The translations under genes and the position numbers were made by a program. Source: Gemmatimonas sp. (GTDB taxonomy: Bacteria > Gemmatimonadota > Gemmatimonadetes > Gemmatimonadales > Gemmatimonadaceae). Taken from it: 64,000 bases of DNA. This document shows, piece after piece, positions 23,482 through 32,642 of the stretch. Numbering within the stretch: position 1 is the stretch's first letter; every line of letters begins with the position of its first letter. Below the pieces are notes generated by a model. That model made no database searches and was not told the origin of the DNA. It saw only the letters and a program-made list of their open reading frames with translations. The stretch spans positions 1 through 64,000 of the forward strand of contig NZ_JAJTHI010000040.1 in the NCBI RefSeq assembly GCF_021298855.1. Direction: 5' to 3'.

Positions 23482-24840
23482 ATGTTCGCCGAACCTGCGT
23501 TGTCTGCCGACCCCGCGCTGTCGATCGGGACCATTTCGATCCGGCTCCTGTTCGTTTTGGTCCTGGTGCTGCTCAATGCCTTCTTCGTGGCAGCCGAGTT
23601 CGCCCTCGTGGCCGTACGACGGAGCCGGATCGACCAGATGGCCGCCGAGGGGGACCGCAGCGCGGCGGTCGTCCAGCGCGCGCTCTCGCAACTGGACCGA
23701 TACATCTCCGGCACCCAGCTGGGGATCACGCTGGCCTCGCTCGCCCTCGGGTGGATCGGGGAACCGGCGTTTGCCGTTTTGGTGGATATGGCGCTTCACC
23801 AGGTGGGGATCACCCCGGATCCGGGGGCCGAACACACCGGTGCCGGGATCGCCGTGGCCTTTCTCGTGATTACGTTCCTGCACATCGTGCTGGGCGAGCT
23901 GGCGCCCAAGTCGGTGGCGCTGGCCCGCCCGGAAGGGGTGAGCCGCCTCGTCGCCCGACCGCTGATGCTCTTCTCCCAGGCCATGTCCCCCTTCATTGCC
24001 ATGCTCAACGGCACGGCCAACCGCCTGCTGGCCCTGGGCGGGATCGAGCCCGTCTCCGAAGGGGGACACGTGCACAGCCCCGAGGAACTGCGGCTGCTGG
24101 TCATGCAGGCCCGCGCGCACGGGACACTCGACGAGAGCGACTCGGCCATGCTCGCCGGGGTCTTCGATTTCCACAACAAGCGGGCGCTGGACGTGATGCG
24201 CCCTCGCACGGAAATGGTGGCCATTGCCGAGGATGTCGAGCTGGAAGAGCTGCGGGAGATCATGCGCCGGGAACGGTATTCCCGGTATCCGGTCTTTCGG
24301 GACACGGCCGACGATATCGTGGGGGTCTTTCTGGCCAAGGACTTCTGGCTGGCCGATGATCCTGAGTCCTTCGCCCTCCGGGACCATCTGCGCGAACCGC
24401 TCTTCGTTCCGGCGAGCCGGGCCGCCGAGCGGGTACTCGACGATTTGCGACGCACCCGGGCCCATCTGGCCGTGGTGCTGGACGAGTACGGCGGCACCGC
24501 CGGCATCGTGACGATGGAAGACCTGGTGGAGGAGGTGGTGGGGGATATCGCCGACGAGTACGACCCCTTGTCGCGGGACGCCCTGATGTTCGACGGGGTC
24601 CTTGAACTGGCGGGCTCGATGTCGCTGGTGGACGTGCGATCGGATCACAAGCTGCCCATCCCGGAAGGAGACTGGAGCACGCTGGGCGGTTACGCGTTCG
24701 CCGCCCTGGGGCGCCTGCCCCGTGTGGGAGACCGGGTGGGGTATCCAGGCGGCGAGCTGGAAGTCGTGGCCATGGATGGCCGCCGAGTGGCGGCCCTGCG
24801 TGTCCACCGTCGCGCAGAACCTGTTGCCGGAGTGCCATGA
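23482..24840 (+). CDS. CNNM/CorC-type membrane protein with CBS pair
   Basis: The 452-residue product is a UPF0053/hemolysin-C family protein. A DUF21 membrane domain (about 20-200, NAFFVAAEFALVAVRRSRI, HIVLGELAPKSVAL) is followed by two CBS domains (about 215-345, DVMRPRTEMVAI) and a C-terminal transporter-associated domain (about 360-440, GVLELAGSMSLVDV, TLGGYAFAALGRLPRVGD). Homologues take part in magnesium or cobalt efflux. It is the first of three overlapping plus-strand genes. Confidence 0.92.
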   Translation: MFAEPALSADPALSIGTISIRLLFVLVLVLLNAFFVAAEFALVAVRRSRIDQMAAEGDRSAAVVQRALSQLDRYISGTQLGITLASLALGWIGEPAFAVLVDMALHQVGITPDPGAEHTGAGIAVAFLVITFLHIVLGELAPKSVALARPEGVSRLVARPLMLFSQAMSPFIAMLNGTANRLLALGGIEPVSEGGHVHSPEELRLLVMQARAHGTLDESDSAMLAGVFDFHNKRALDVMRPRTEMVAIAEDVELEELREIMRRERYSRYPVFRDTADDIVGVFLAKDFWLADDPESFALRDHLREPLFVPASRAAERVLDDLRRTRAHLAVVLDEYGGTAGIVTMEDLVEEVVGDIADEYDPLSRDALMFDGVLELAGSMSLVDVRSDHKLPIPEGDWSTLGGYAFAALGRLPRVGDRVGYPGGELEVVAMDGRRVAALRVHRRAEPVAGVP

Positions 24841-25646
24841 TGATGCGGCGACACGCGCGGTGGACCGTTCTGTCGTTGGGGATACCTCTCGTATTGGCGT
24901 GCCGACCGGCGGGGGAGCGGGTGGTGCTGCGGAACGGCACGCCCGGTGTGGCCGTGGGTTCGGATACGGTCACCCCTGCCGCCCAGGCTGGCGCTCAGGC
25001 GGCGGACTTCCCGCCTCCGGCGAGAGAGGTGGCCGACATTGTGGCGCCGCGATGGACCGCCGAGGATGATCGCGACGAAACGGGAGAGTTCGACACGGTC
25101 GTGAAACTGGCCCGGATCGCCCGCGGTCAGGCCGTGGCGGACATCGGCGCCGGCGACGGGTACTACGTGGCGCGGCTGTCCCCGCTCGTGGGGAGTGAGG
25201 GGGTGGTGTTTGGCCAGGACATCATGCCCGAGTACTTGGCCCTGCTGCAGCGTCGCGTCGTTCGCGATGGGCTCTCCAACGTGCGCGTGGTGCTGGGCGA
25301 AGCACATGATCCGCGCTTGCCGGCGGGGAGCGTGGATGTCGCGCTCATGATTCACATGTATCACGAGATTTCCCAGCCGTTTGCCCTGTTGTGGAATCTT
25401 GCGTCGTCGATGAAGCCGGGAGGACGTCTCGTGATTCTCGATTTGGATCGCCCGACCTACGGGCACGGCACGCCGCCGTCGCTGCTCGACTGCGAGCTGT
25501 CGCGCGTGGGGTACCGGCGCCTGTCGCGGCGCGAGACGGGGCCCGAGGAGTATGTGGCGATCTACGCGGCGCCGACGCCGGCGCAGCGCCCTGCACCGGC
25601 CGCCATTTCGGCGTCGCTTCGGCGCACGCCGTGCCGGGCACCATGA
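24837..25646 (+). CDS. SAM-methyltransferase-like protein with lipoprotein signal
   Basis: The 269-residue product has a basic N-terminus and hydrophobic core ending in the lipobox LVLAC (Cys22), so it looks lipid-anchored outside the cytosol. After a linker comes a complete class I methyltransferase core: motif I VADIGAGDGYYVARLSP, ending acid in VFGQDIMPEYL, and KPGGRLVILDLDRP. SAM is not expected outside the cytosol, so either the enzyme binds another ligand or stays inside. The start overlaps the CNNM stop (ATGA), and its stop overlaps arfB. Confidence 0.85.
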   Translation: MMMRRHARWTVLSLGIPLVLACRPAGERVVLRNGTPGVAVGSDTVTPAAQAGAQAADFPPPAREVADIVAPRWTAEDDRDETGEFDTVVKLARIARGQAVADIGAGDGYYVARLSPLVGSEGVVFGQDIMPEYLALLQRRVVRDGLSNVRVVLGEAHDPRLPAGSVDVALMIHMYHEISQPFALLWNLASSMKPGGRLVILDLDRPTYGHGTPPSLLDCELSRVGYRRLSRRETGPEEYVAIYAAPTPAQRPAPAAISASLRRTPCRAP

Positions 25647-26110
25647 ACGGCGCCGACGGTCCACGGTCGCCGCGAGGCGAGGAGACGGACGGCGTGACCG
25701 TGGCGCCAGGGGTACACATACCAGCGACCGAGTTGCAGCTGTCGGCGATTGCCGGCGGCGGCCCAGGGGGACAGCATGTGAACCGCAGCGCGACCCGCGT
25801 GGTGCTGCAATGGAACGTGCGCGCCACGCGGGCGTTGCGCGCCGAGCAGCGGGAGCGGGTGCTGGAGAAGCTGGCCTCGCGTCTGGACAGCGACGGGGCG
25901 CTGCGCATCGTGGCCGGGGAATATCGCAGCCAGCTGCAGAATCGCCGGGCGGCGCTCGAGCGACTGCGCCAACTCGTGGCGCGGGCGCTGGTGGTGCCGC
26001 GCGCCCGCAAGGCCACCACGCCCACCTTTGGCTCGGTGCAGGAGCGGCTGAGCACGAAGCGGCAGCGCGCGGAAACCAAGCGGCAGCGACGCCGGCCGCT
26101 GGACGATTGA
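25643..26110 (+). CDS. arfB: ArfB peptidyl-tRNA hydrolase, ribosome rescue
   Basis: The 155-residue release-factor-like protein has the catalytic GGQ at residues 42-44 (GGGPGGQHVNRSATRV) and a basic C-terminal tail (TKRQRAETKRQRRRPLDD) that fits the empty mRNA channel of stalled ribosomes. No stop-codon recognition domain is present, which separates it from RF1 and RF2. It hydrolyses peptidyl-tRNA on nonstop complexes. The ATG overlaps the upstream stop by four bases. Confidence 0.94.
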   Translation: MNGADGPRSPRGEETDGVTVAPGVHIPATELQLSAIAGGGPGGQHVNRSATRVVLQWNVRATRALRAEQRERVLEKLASRLDSDGALRIVAGEYRSQLQNRRAALERLRQLVARALVVPRARKATTPTFGSVQERLSTKRQRAETKRQRRRPLDD

Positions 26111-26123
26111 GGGCCGGGCGTTG

Positions 26124-26153
26124 GGGCGCGGCGCTCCTCCTGCCGCCGCGCCC
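26124..26153. terminator. Bidirectional terminator between arfB and the outer-membrane protein gene
   Basis: GGGCGCGGCG and CGCCGCGCCC form a perfect 10-bp stem with a 10-base loop, in the 57-base gap between two convergent genes. No T-run is present. Confidence 0.6.
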
Positions 26154-26167
26154 ACCCCTCCGGTGGT

Positions 26168-26899
26168 TCAGAACGCGATGATGTTGGCGCCGAGGTAATA
26201 GGTAATGAAGTCGGCGCGCCCGCGAACGGGCACCGGCACCGCGTTGTTCTCGAAGGCCTGCCGCACCCGATCGGAGGTCAGGTAGCGCACGTCGTCATGG
26301 CGGAGAAAGCGGGCCCCGAGGTCGAGGCGGACGGGGAAGTTGCCGCCAGTGAGGCGAAGGTAGCTGCCCACCGCTCCACCGTAGGCCCAGACGGCATCAC
26401 TGGAGTTCGTGGTGCGAGCGAAAGGCGAGTTGACGTTCTGCGACCCTTCGACATTGCTCTCGGTCCAGAAGACCGAGAAGCCGCCGAGCACCGTGGCGTA
26501 GGGCGTGAAGGCCCCGGTGGGCCCAAGCAGCTGCGGGCCAGCAACGACGGACATGATGTTGCTGGACGTGCGCAGGTCGAGCTGCACGAGCCCTCCGGTT
26601 CCGGCCAACGGAATGCGCCGCCGGCTGTTGGCGTACGAGACGAAGGAGAAGTCACCGCGCACATTGAGGAGCTTGTCGCGGTCGAGCGCGCGGAGGACGT
26701 AGCCGCCCAGCCCGAAGCCGTTGTTGGTGTTGGCAGCGAATTCGCCTCTGGGTTCGGTGACCTGAAAATGGAGGCCGAGCGCGCCGAGACCCGACGGGAC
26801 TCGCGCATCGTCGGTGCGGGGGCGCGGGGTATCCTGGGCGGCGGCCCGTCCACTGACGAGGAGGAAGGCGGCGGCCAGCATGGCGTGATGGAGGTGCAT
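26168..26899 (-). CDS. Outer-membrane beta-barrel-like protein
   Basis: The 243-residue product has a signal peptide (MLAAAFLLVSGRAAAQ) and alternating hydrophobic/polar strands with many Gly and aromatic residues (VRLDLGARFLRHDDVRYL), ending in ITYYLGANIIAF with a terminal Phe, the usual barrel assembly signal. Size and pattern fit an 8-strand OmpA-like or OmpW-like barrel. The specific role is unknown. Divergent from a small secreted protein gene. Confidence 0.7.
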   Translation of the reverse strand: MHLHHAMLAAAFLLVSGRAAAQDTPRPRTDDARVPSGLGALGLHFQVTEPRGEFAANTNNGFGLGGYVLRALDRDKLLNVRGDFSFVSYANSRRRIPLAGTGGLVQLDLRTSSNIMSVVAGPQLLGPTGAFTPYATVLGGFSVFWTESNVEGSQNVNSPFARTTNSSDAVWAYGGAVGSYLRLTGGNFPVRLDLGARFLRHDDVRYLTSDRVRQAFENNAVPVPVRGRADFITYYLGANIIAF

Positions 26900-27007
26900 A
26901 GCGGCTCTATACGCCGAACGGGCGCGAAGGTGTCACGGATGGGCTCCCGAAAGTTTCCAGGGACGTCCCTTGAATCCCGACCGAGGGAATCGACATTCTT
27001 CCCCGCT

Positions 27008-27442
27008 ATGCCTTTCCGCCACGTGTCCACGCTCTGGCTCTGGTTGGCGCTCCTCTGCGGAGCACCGGCCGGCAGTGCCCATGCGATCGCGCCGCGTGCG
27101 CCGATCGCGGAGGCCGTGGTCGCGAGTTCAGCGGTCGCGCCTGCCGTCGCGCCGCGGGCGGTAGACGCGCCCGCGCTGCGCCCGGCGCTTCCCGGCGCCC
27201 CGCGGCTGTCGGGGGGTGAGCCGGCCGAACACCGCCAGTCGCGCTCGTGGCACCGCAGCACCAGCCGCCGCTCCCAGCGGGACGCCGGCGGCCTGCTCAC
27301 CGCGTCGGGGGGGACGGGGATCATTCCTGCCCCGGTGGCGTTGTATCGTGAGCGTGCGCCATGGCAGCGACGCGGTGCCTTTGCGGGACGCGTCACGGGT
27401 CGCTTCGCCGCCCCGCCGCGCGCGCCGCCCGCGCACAACTGA
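27008..27442 (+). CDS. Small secreted Ala/Pro-rich protein, hypothetical
   Basis: The 144-residue product has a Sec-type signal (RHVSTLWLWLALLCGAPAGSAHA), then an Ala/Pro/Val-rich stretch and an Arg/Ser-rich tail. No family is recognised and there are no Cys in the mature part. It lies 114 bases upstream of the exporter genes on the same strand. Low complexity means a chance open frame is possible, but the clean signal peptide argues for a gene. Confidence 0.5.
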   Translation: MPFRHVSTLWLWLALLCGAPAGSAHAIAPRAPIAEAVVASSAVAPAVAPRAVDAPALRPALPGAPRLSGGEPAEHRQSRSWHRSTSRRSQRDAGGLLTASGGTGIIPAPVALYRERAPWQRRGAFAGRVTGRFAAPPRAPPAHN

Positions 27443-27556
27443 CGAACTGCTGGACATCGCCCGTTCCCTCCGCACGTTTTCCTGCGGGTGGGCGGGCAGG
27501 CACAACGCGCCTCCGCGTTCGTGCTCCGCCCTTCCTCAGTCCCTTGAATTGCGAGC

Positions 27557-29788
27557 ATGTCGGCACAGGCAACCCGCGTCAATCAACGCATCTCCGAGTC
27601 GCTCGGCCTCGACGTCGAGCAAGCCCGCTGGCGGGCGCTGACGCGCCAGATCTCTCCCCAGGACCCGCTCCCCGGTCGCATCCGCTCCATTGGCGGCGCC
27701 GTGGACATCGGGTTCCTCGACCGCACGCTGAGCCTCGAGGAGATACGGACCGCGATGGCGAAGGGGCAGCTGCCGCTGGTGTTGCTCAGCCGCGACGGCG
27801 GCGACGCCATTGTCCTGGATCGTGACGAGGAGGGGCATGCGCGCGCCTGGCTGGTGGGCCGGGATGGCGCCGAGCAGCGCATCGATGCCGATGCGCCCCA
27901 GCTGGCCGACGCGGTCGTGCGCCGGTTGGGGCACACGGGTGCCGTGCCGGCGCTGGCTCCCATGGCGCTCCGGTCACCGGTGGCCATTCAGGGAGATGGC
28001 GCCCCGCACAGCCCGCTCGAGGGGCATGGCGCACACGAGGCGGAACATCTTTCGCCGATCGACCGCACCTTCGCCCTGCTGGCACGGGAAAAGCGCGAAA
28101 TCACCACGGTGTTCTTCTACGCCACGCTGGCGGGCGGCCTGAGCCTGATCCTGCCGCTGGCGGTGGGTGGCATCGTGCAGCTGGTGCAGGGACGCCTGTT
28201 CCTGCAGCCGGTCGTCGTGCTCATTTCGTTCGTCATTCTGGGCACGATCGTGGCCGGGGTGCTGCAGATCGGCATCCTCAAGGTCGTCGAGCGCATCCAG
28301 CAGCGCATCTTCGCGCGCATGGCGCTGGAGTTCGCCTTCCGCGTGCCGCGCATGAAGTACGCCTCGTCGCTCGAGCAGAACCTGCCGGAGCAGATGAACC
28401 GGCTCTTCGAGGCGGTGGCCATCCAGAAGGGCATGCAGAAGCTGCTCATCGATGTGCCCACGGCGCTGCTCACCGTGCTGTTCGGCCTCATCCTGCTCAC
28501 GGTGTACAGTCCGTGGTTCTCGCTCTTCGCGGTGGTGGTGATCTTCATTCTGTACATGATCATCCGCCTGACCGGACCGGAGGGGCTGGCCACCTCCATC
28601 GTGGAGTCGAAGTACAAGTACAAGGCGGTGCACTGGCTGGAGGAGATCGCGCGCGCCTTCCACGCCTTCAAGTATGCCGGCGACTCCACGTTGCCGGTGG
28701 AGCGCATGGATGATGTCATCACGGGGTACATCAAGTACCGCAAGAAGCACTTTGCGGTGCTGGTGAAGCAGACGATCGCGCTGATCGGCTTCAAGACGTT
28801 CATCACGGCGGCCGTGCTCATCATCGGGGCCACGCTGGTGCAGACGAATCGCCTGCTGCTCGGGCAGTTCGTGGCCGCCGAAGTGGTGATCGTGACGGTG
28901 CTGGTAGGCGTGGAGAAGCTCATGACGAGCCTGTCCACGGTGTACGACGTGCTCACGTCGGTGGACAAGTCGGGGCACGTGGCCGATCTGCCGCTCGAGG
29001 CGCGCGGCGGCCTGGCGCCCATCCACACGCCCGGCACGGGGGTGGCCATCGAGACGCGCGACCTGCGCTACCGCTATCCGGGTGCCAAGTCGCCCTCGGT
29101 GGATGGCGTGTCGGTGCGCATCGCGCCGGGGGAGCGGGTGGCCATCATGGGCGTGGACGGCTCGGGGCGCAGCACGCTGGTGAAGCTGCTGGCGGGGCTC
29201 ATCGACGATTACGACGGCACCATCCGCTTCGACGGCATCACGCTGCGCGATCTCGACCGGCCGGCGTTGCGCGCACGCATTGGCCAGATGCTCTCGTGGG
29301 GTGACCTCTTCGATGGCACCATCGAGGAGAACATCAGCGTGGGGCGTGCGCACATCACGCCGCTCGACGTGCGCGAGGCGCTCGACGACCTGCAGCTGAC
29401 CGACGAGATCCAGCATCTGCCGCAGGGCATCCAGACGGAGCTCACCAACGGCGCCCGCAACCTGCCGGCCCACCTGGCCAACAAGCTGCTGGTGGCGCAG
29501 GGCATCGTGGGGCGTCCGCGCCTCGTCGTGCTCGACGACTTCTTCCAGAACCTCGACGCGTCGTCGCGGTCGCTCATCATCCGGCTGCTCACCGATCGGG
29601 AGCGGCACTGGACGGTCCTTACCGTATCCCACGATCCCCAGCTGCTGTCGGCCTTCGACCGGGTACTGGTGGTGCACGACGGCAAGGTACTGCGCGATGG
29701 CACGTTCCAGCAGCTTCGCAGCGATCCGCTCTGCCGCAGTCTCCTGCACGAGTACGTGAACGAATCCCCGGCCGCGAACGGCGCCTGA
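27557..29788 (+). CDS. ABC exporter subunit with degenerate ATPase motifs
   Basis: The 743-residue half-transporter resembles type I secretion ABC proteins. It has a cytosolic N-domain (1-165), a six-helix membrane domain (about 180-470), and a nucleotide-binding domain (about 495-735). Key motifs are altered: Walker A is GVDGSGRST with Arg538 for the invariant Lys, the Q-loop position reads LSWGDLF without Gln, the LSGGQ signature is replaced by LPAHL (636-640), and the Walker B partner is Asp661 not Glu. The His switch (SHDPQ) is kept. No C39 peptidase Cys is seen. It is followed by HlyD and TolC partners. Confidence 0.88.
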   Translation: MSAQATRVNQRISESLGLDVEQARWRALTRQISPQDPLPGRIRSIGGAVDIGFLDRTLSLEEIRTAMAKGQLPLVLLSRDGGDAIVLDRDEEGHARAWLVGRDGAEQRIDADAPQLADAVVRRLGHTGAVPALAPMALRSPVAIQGDGAPHSPLEGHGAHEAEHLSPIDRTFALLAREKREITTVFFYATLAGGLSLILPLAVGGIVQLVQGRLFLQPVVVLISFVILGTIVAGVLQIGILKVVERIQQRIFARMALEFAFRVPRMKYASSLEQNLPEQMNRLFEAVAIQKGMQKLLIDVPTALLTVLFGLILLTVYSPWFSLFAVVVIFILYMIIRLTGPEGLATSIVESKYKYKAVHWLEEIARAFHAFKYAGDSTLPVERMDDVITGYIKYRKKHFAVLVKQTIALIGFKTFITAAVLIIGATLVQTNRLLLGQFVAAEVVIVTVLVGVEKLMTSLSTVYDVLTSVDKSGHVADLPLEARGGLAPIHTPGTGVAIETRDLRYRYPGAKSPSVDGVSVRIAPGERVAIMGVDGSGRSTLVKLLAGLIDDYDGTIRFDGITLRDLDRPALRARIGQMLSWGDLFDGTIEENISVGRAHITPLDVREALDDLQLTDEIQHLPQGIQTELTNGARNLPAHLANKLLVAQGIVGRPRLVVLDDFFQNLDASSRSLIIRLLTDRERHWTVLTVSHDPQLLSAFDRVLVVHDGKVLRDGTFQQLRSDPLCRSLLHEYVNESPAANGA

Positions 29789-29791
29789 TCC

Positions 29792-31138
29792 ATGGCCTCC
29801 TCCGACATCAACATCGAGCGCGAACTCAAGGCGCTCCCCCTCGAGACCACGACCCTGCTTGGCGCGGCGGACAGCGGCCGTGTGGTGTCCCGCTGGCTGA
29901 TCGGCATTCTGCTGGTGCTCGTGGCCATCATGTTCCTGCCCTGGCAGCAGAACGTGCAGGGCAACGGCAACGTCACGGCGCTCAGTCCGGCCGACCGTCC
30001 CCAGCAGCTGCAATCGCGCATCGACGGCCGCATCGAAGCGTGGTTCGTCTCCGAAGGCCAATTCGTGAAGAAGGGCGACTCGATCGTCCGGATCTCCGAA
30101 ATCAAGGAAGAGTACCTCAACCCGAACGTGCTGCCGCTCACGCAACAGCAGCAGTCGGCCAAACAGAGCGCGATCGAAGAGAAGCTCAACAAGGCCGCCG
30201 CACTGTCGCAGCTGATCGAGCGGCTCGAGCAGCAGCGGGACTTCAAGCTGCAGCAGACGGCCAACAAGGTGTTGCAGTACCAGGCCGAGGTGCGGCAGGC
30301 CACCCTCGAGGATTCGGTGGCCCGCGACCAGCTGCGTCGGCGTGAGCGCCTGTTTCGCGACTCGCTGGGCCTGGTTTCGGTGAACGACCTGCAGACCTTC
30401 CAGATTCGCGTGCAGTCGGCGGCGGCGAAGCTGGTGGAGAAGCAGCAGATGCTGGCCATTACGCAGACGGACCTGCAGAGCATTCCCGCCGAGTACGGCG
30501 AGAAGATCGCGAAGTCGCGCTCCGACCGCGCGGCCACGCTCGCCGAGGTGAGCGAGGGGCGCTCCGATGTGGCGAAGCTCAAGGACAAGGTGGGGTCGCT
30601 CACCCTGCGCAACTCGTTTTACGTGATCGAGGCCCCGCAGGATGGGTACGTGGTGCGGGCCACGCGCGCCGGCCAGGGGGAAATCGTGAAGGCGGGTGAG
30701 CCGATCGTGAGCATCCAGCCGGCGCGCCCCCGCAAGGCCGTGGAGCTGTACGTGAAGCCGATGGACGTGGCGCTCCTCAAGCCGGGGCGCCATGTGCGCG
30801 TGTTCTTCGATGGGTGGCCCGCATTGCAGATCTCGGGATGGCCGCAGGTGGCGGTGGGCACCTTCGGCGCGCAGGTGGCGGTCATCGACCAGTTTCCGAG
30901 CGCCGATGGTCGCTTCCGCGTGCTGCTGGTGCCCGACACCACCCACGATGAAGACTGGCCTGCCCAGTTGCGGCTGGGCACCGGCGCCGAAGGATGGGCG
31001 ATGCTCGACAACGTGACCGTGGGGTGGGAACTGTGGCGTCAGCTGAACGGCTTCCCGCTGTCGATCAAGCCCGGCGACGCACTCTCCGGCGATGAAGTGG
31101 CGGGCGGCAAGGGCAAGGATGGCGGAGGCAAGAAGTGA
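29792..31138 (+). CDS. HlyD-family membrane fusion protein
   Basis: The 448-residue periplasmic adaptor has one N-terminal membrane helix (WLIGILLVLVAIMFLPW), a first biotinyl-lipoyl half (IDGRIEAWFVSEGQFVKKGDSI), a long coiled-coil hairpin (about 125-275, Gln/Lys/Glu-rich), the second lipoyl half (IEAPQDGYVVRATRAGQGEIVKAG) and a C-terminal beta-barrel region. It starts three bases after the ABC gene and should bridge it to the TolC-like protein. The final 20 residues are Gly/Lys-rich. Confidence 0.92.
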   Translation: MASSDINIERELKALPLETTTLLGAADSGRVVSRWLIGILLVLVAIMFLPWQQNVQGNGNVTALSPADRPQQLQSRIDGRIEAWFVSEGQFVKKGDSIVRISEIKEEYLNPNVLPLTQQQQSAKQSAIEEKLNKAAALSQLIERLEQQRDFKLQQTANKVLQYQAEVRQATLEDSVARDQLRRRERLFRDSLGLVSVNDLQTFQIRVQSAAAKLVEKQQMLAITQTDLQSIPAEYGEKIAKSRSDRAATLAEVSEGRSDVAKLKDKVGSLTLRNSFYVIEAPQDGYVVRATRAGQGEIVKAGEPIVSIQPARPRKAVELYVKPMDVALLKPGRHVRVFFDGWPALQISGWPQVAVGTFGAQVAVIDQFPSADGRFRVLLVPDTTHDEDWPAQLRLGTGAEGWAMLDNVTVGWELWRQLNGFPLSIKPGDALSGDEVAGGKGKDGGGKK

Positions 31139-32634
31139 CGGCGACGTGGCGACTGGCAGCCCTGCTGCTGCTCGGAACGGCGCTGCCCGGCCGCCCGGTT
31201 GGCGCCCAGGCCATGTCGGCCGCCGACAGCGCGCGGCTCCGCACCAGCGCGCTCATCGGCATCGTGGTGGATACCTCCGGCACGCCGTTCACCTTCCCGG
31301 CGTTCGTTGACGTGGTGCTGGCCAACCACCCGGTGGCGCAGCAGGCGCGCCTGGTCTCGGAGCAGGCCCGGGCCGAGCTGCGGCAGGCGTGGGGGGCGTT
31401 CGACCCCAAGCTCATGGCGTCGTGGGATCAGAAGCGCTATGCCGGCACGGAGTACTTCAAGTACTTCGATGCCGAACTCAAGCTCCCGCTGCCCATTGGC
31501 GCCGACGTGACGCTGGCGTTCGACCGTACCATGGGGCGCTACTTCAACCCCGACCGCCGCACGGTGGGGAACGGCACCTTCTCGGCCGGCATTTCGCTCC
31601 CCCTGGGGCAGCGCATCATTACCGACGAGCGGCGCACGGCGCTGCGGCAGGCGCGCGCCGCGCGGGATGCGGGCGACGCCGACCGCATCGGCATCCTCAA
31701 CAAGCTGCTGTTCTCGTCGGCCAAGGATTACGGCACCTGGTACGAAATGTGGCGGCGGCGCGCGATCGCGCAGGAGGGGGAGGCGCTGGCCGACTTCCGC
31801 CTGCGCGCGGTGCGCCAGCGGGTGGCCAACGGCGAAAGCGCGCCCATCGACACCGTCGAAGCGTTGTTGGAGCTGCAGCGCCGTCAGGTTACGCGCTTCG
31901 AGACCGAGGCCGCGTTCTACGTGGCCACGCTCAACCTCATGGCCTACCTCTGGGACGACGCCGGACGCCCTGCGGCGTTGCCGGAGAATGCCAAGCCGGT
32001 GCTCGACGGCATCGGGCGGGGTGGCATCGATTCGCTGCGCCTCGATGGCCTGTTGGCGCTGGCTACCCGGCGCAACCCGGACCTGCTCAAGGTGCAGGCC
32101 AAGGTGCAGCAGGCGGAGGCCGAGCGGCTGCTCGCCACGCAGGGGCTCATTCCGCTGGCCGAGGCCAAGCTGGCGGGGCTGGCCGAGCGCGGGAGCGACG
32201 CCGCCTTTTTCAATCGTGAGCGGCTGGACAACAACTACAAGGCCGCGCTCACGTTCAGCACGCCACTGCTGTTTCTCAAGGAATCGGGCAAGTTCGCCGC
32301 CACCGGTGCCAAGCTCGAGTTTCAGGAGTTCGAGCGCGACCGGCTGCGCCGCGACGTGGAGTTCGACGCCCGGGCCGCCATCTTCGAGCTGTCGAACCTG
32401 CAGCGGCTGCTGGACCGGCAGGCCGCCAACGTCCGCAACGCGCGCCTTCTGCGCGATGCGGAGCAGGTACGCTTCGAGAACGGTGAAAGCACCCTGCTGA
32501 TTCTCAACCTGCGGGAACGGCTGGTGCTGGACGAGGCAACCAAGCTGGCGGCGCTGGAGGCCAAGGTGGCCTCGGCGCGGGGGGCGCTGGCGCTGGCCAC
32601 GGGTGATCGAACGCTCATCACGGATCAGCGGTAG
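31135..32634 (+). CDS. TolC-family outer-membrane channel
   Basis: The 499-residue product begins at a GTG (31135) that overlaps the adaptor stop (GTGA), with a signal peptide ending GRPVGAQA. Two long helical repeats typical of TolC channels are seen (LVSEQARAELRQAWGAFDPK and its C-terminal counterpart; VEALLELQRRQVTRFETEA). It completes the three-part export system. The protein ends with a family-typical helix (AKVASARGALALATGD). Confidence 0.9.
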   Translation: MTATWRLAALLLLGTALPGRPVGAQAMSAADSARLRTSALIGIVVDTSGTPFTFPAFVDVVLANHPVAQQARLVSEQARAELRQAWGAFDPKLMASWDQKRYAGTEYFKYFDAELKLPLPIGADVTLAFDRTMGRYFNPDRRTVGNGTFSAGISLPLGQRIITDERRTALRQARAARDAGDADRIGILNKLLFSSAKDYGTWYEMWRRRAIAQEGEALADFRLRAVRQRVANGESAPIDTVEALLELQRRQVTRFETEAAFYVATLNLMAYLWDDAGRPAALPENAKPVLDGIGRGGIDSLRLDGLLALATRRNPDLLKVQAKVQQAEAERLLATQGLIPLAEAKLAGLAERGSDAAFFNRERLDNNYKAALTFSTPLLFLKESGKFAATGAKLEFQEFERDRLRRDVEFDARAAIFELSNLQRLLDRQAANVRNARLLRDAEQVRFENGESTLLILNLRERLVLDEATKLAALEAKVASARGALALATGDRTLITDQR

Positions 32635-32642
32635 ATTGGAGC

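Noticed and set aside
27974-30946. 990-residue minus-strand open frame over the exporter genes
   Set aside because: Antisense to ABC and HlyD genes with clear domains; translation is His/Arg/Leu-rich without a recognisable fold.
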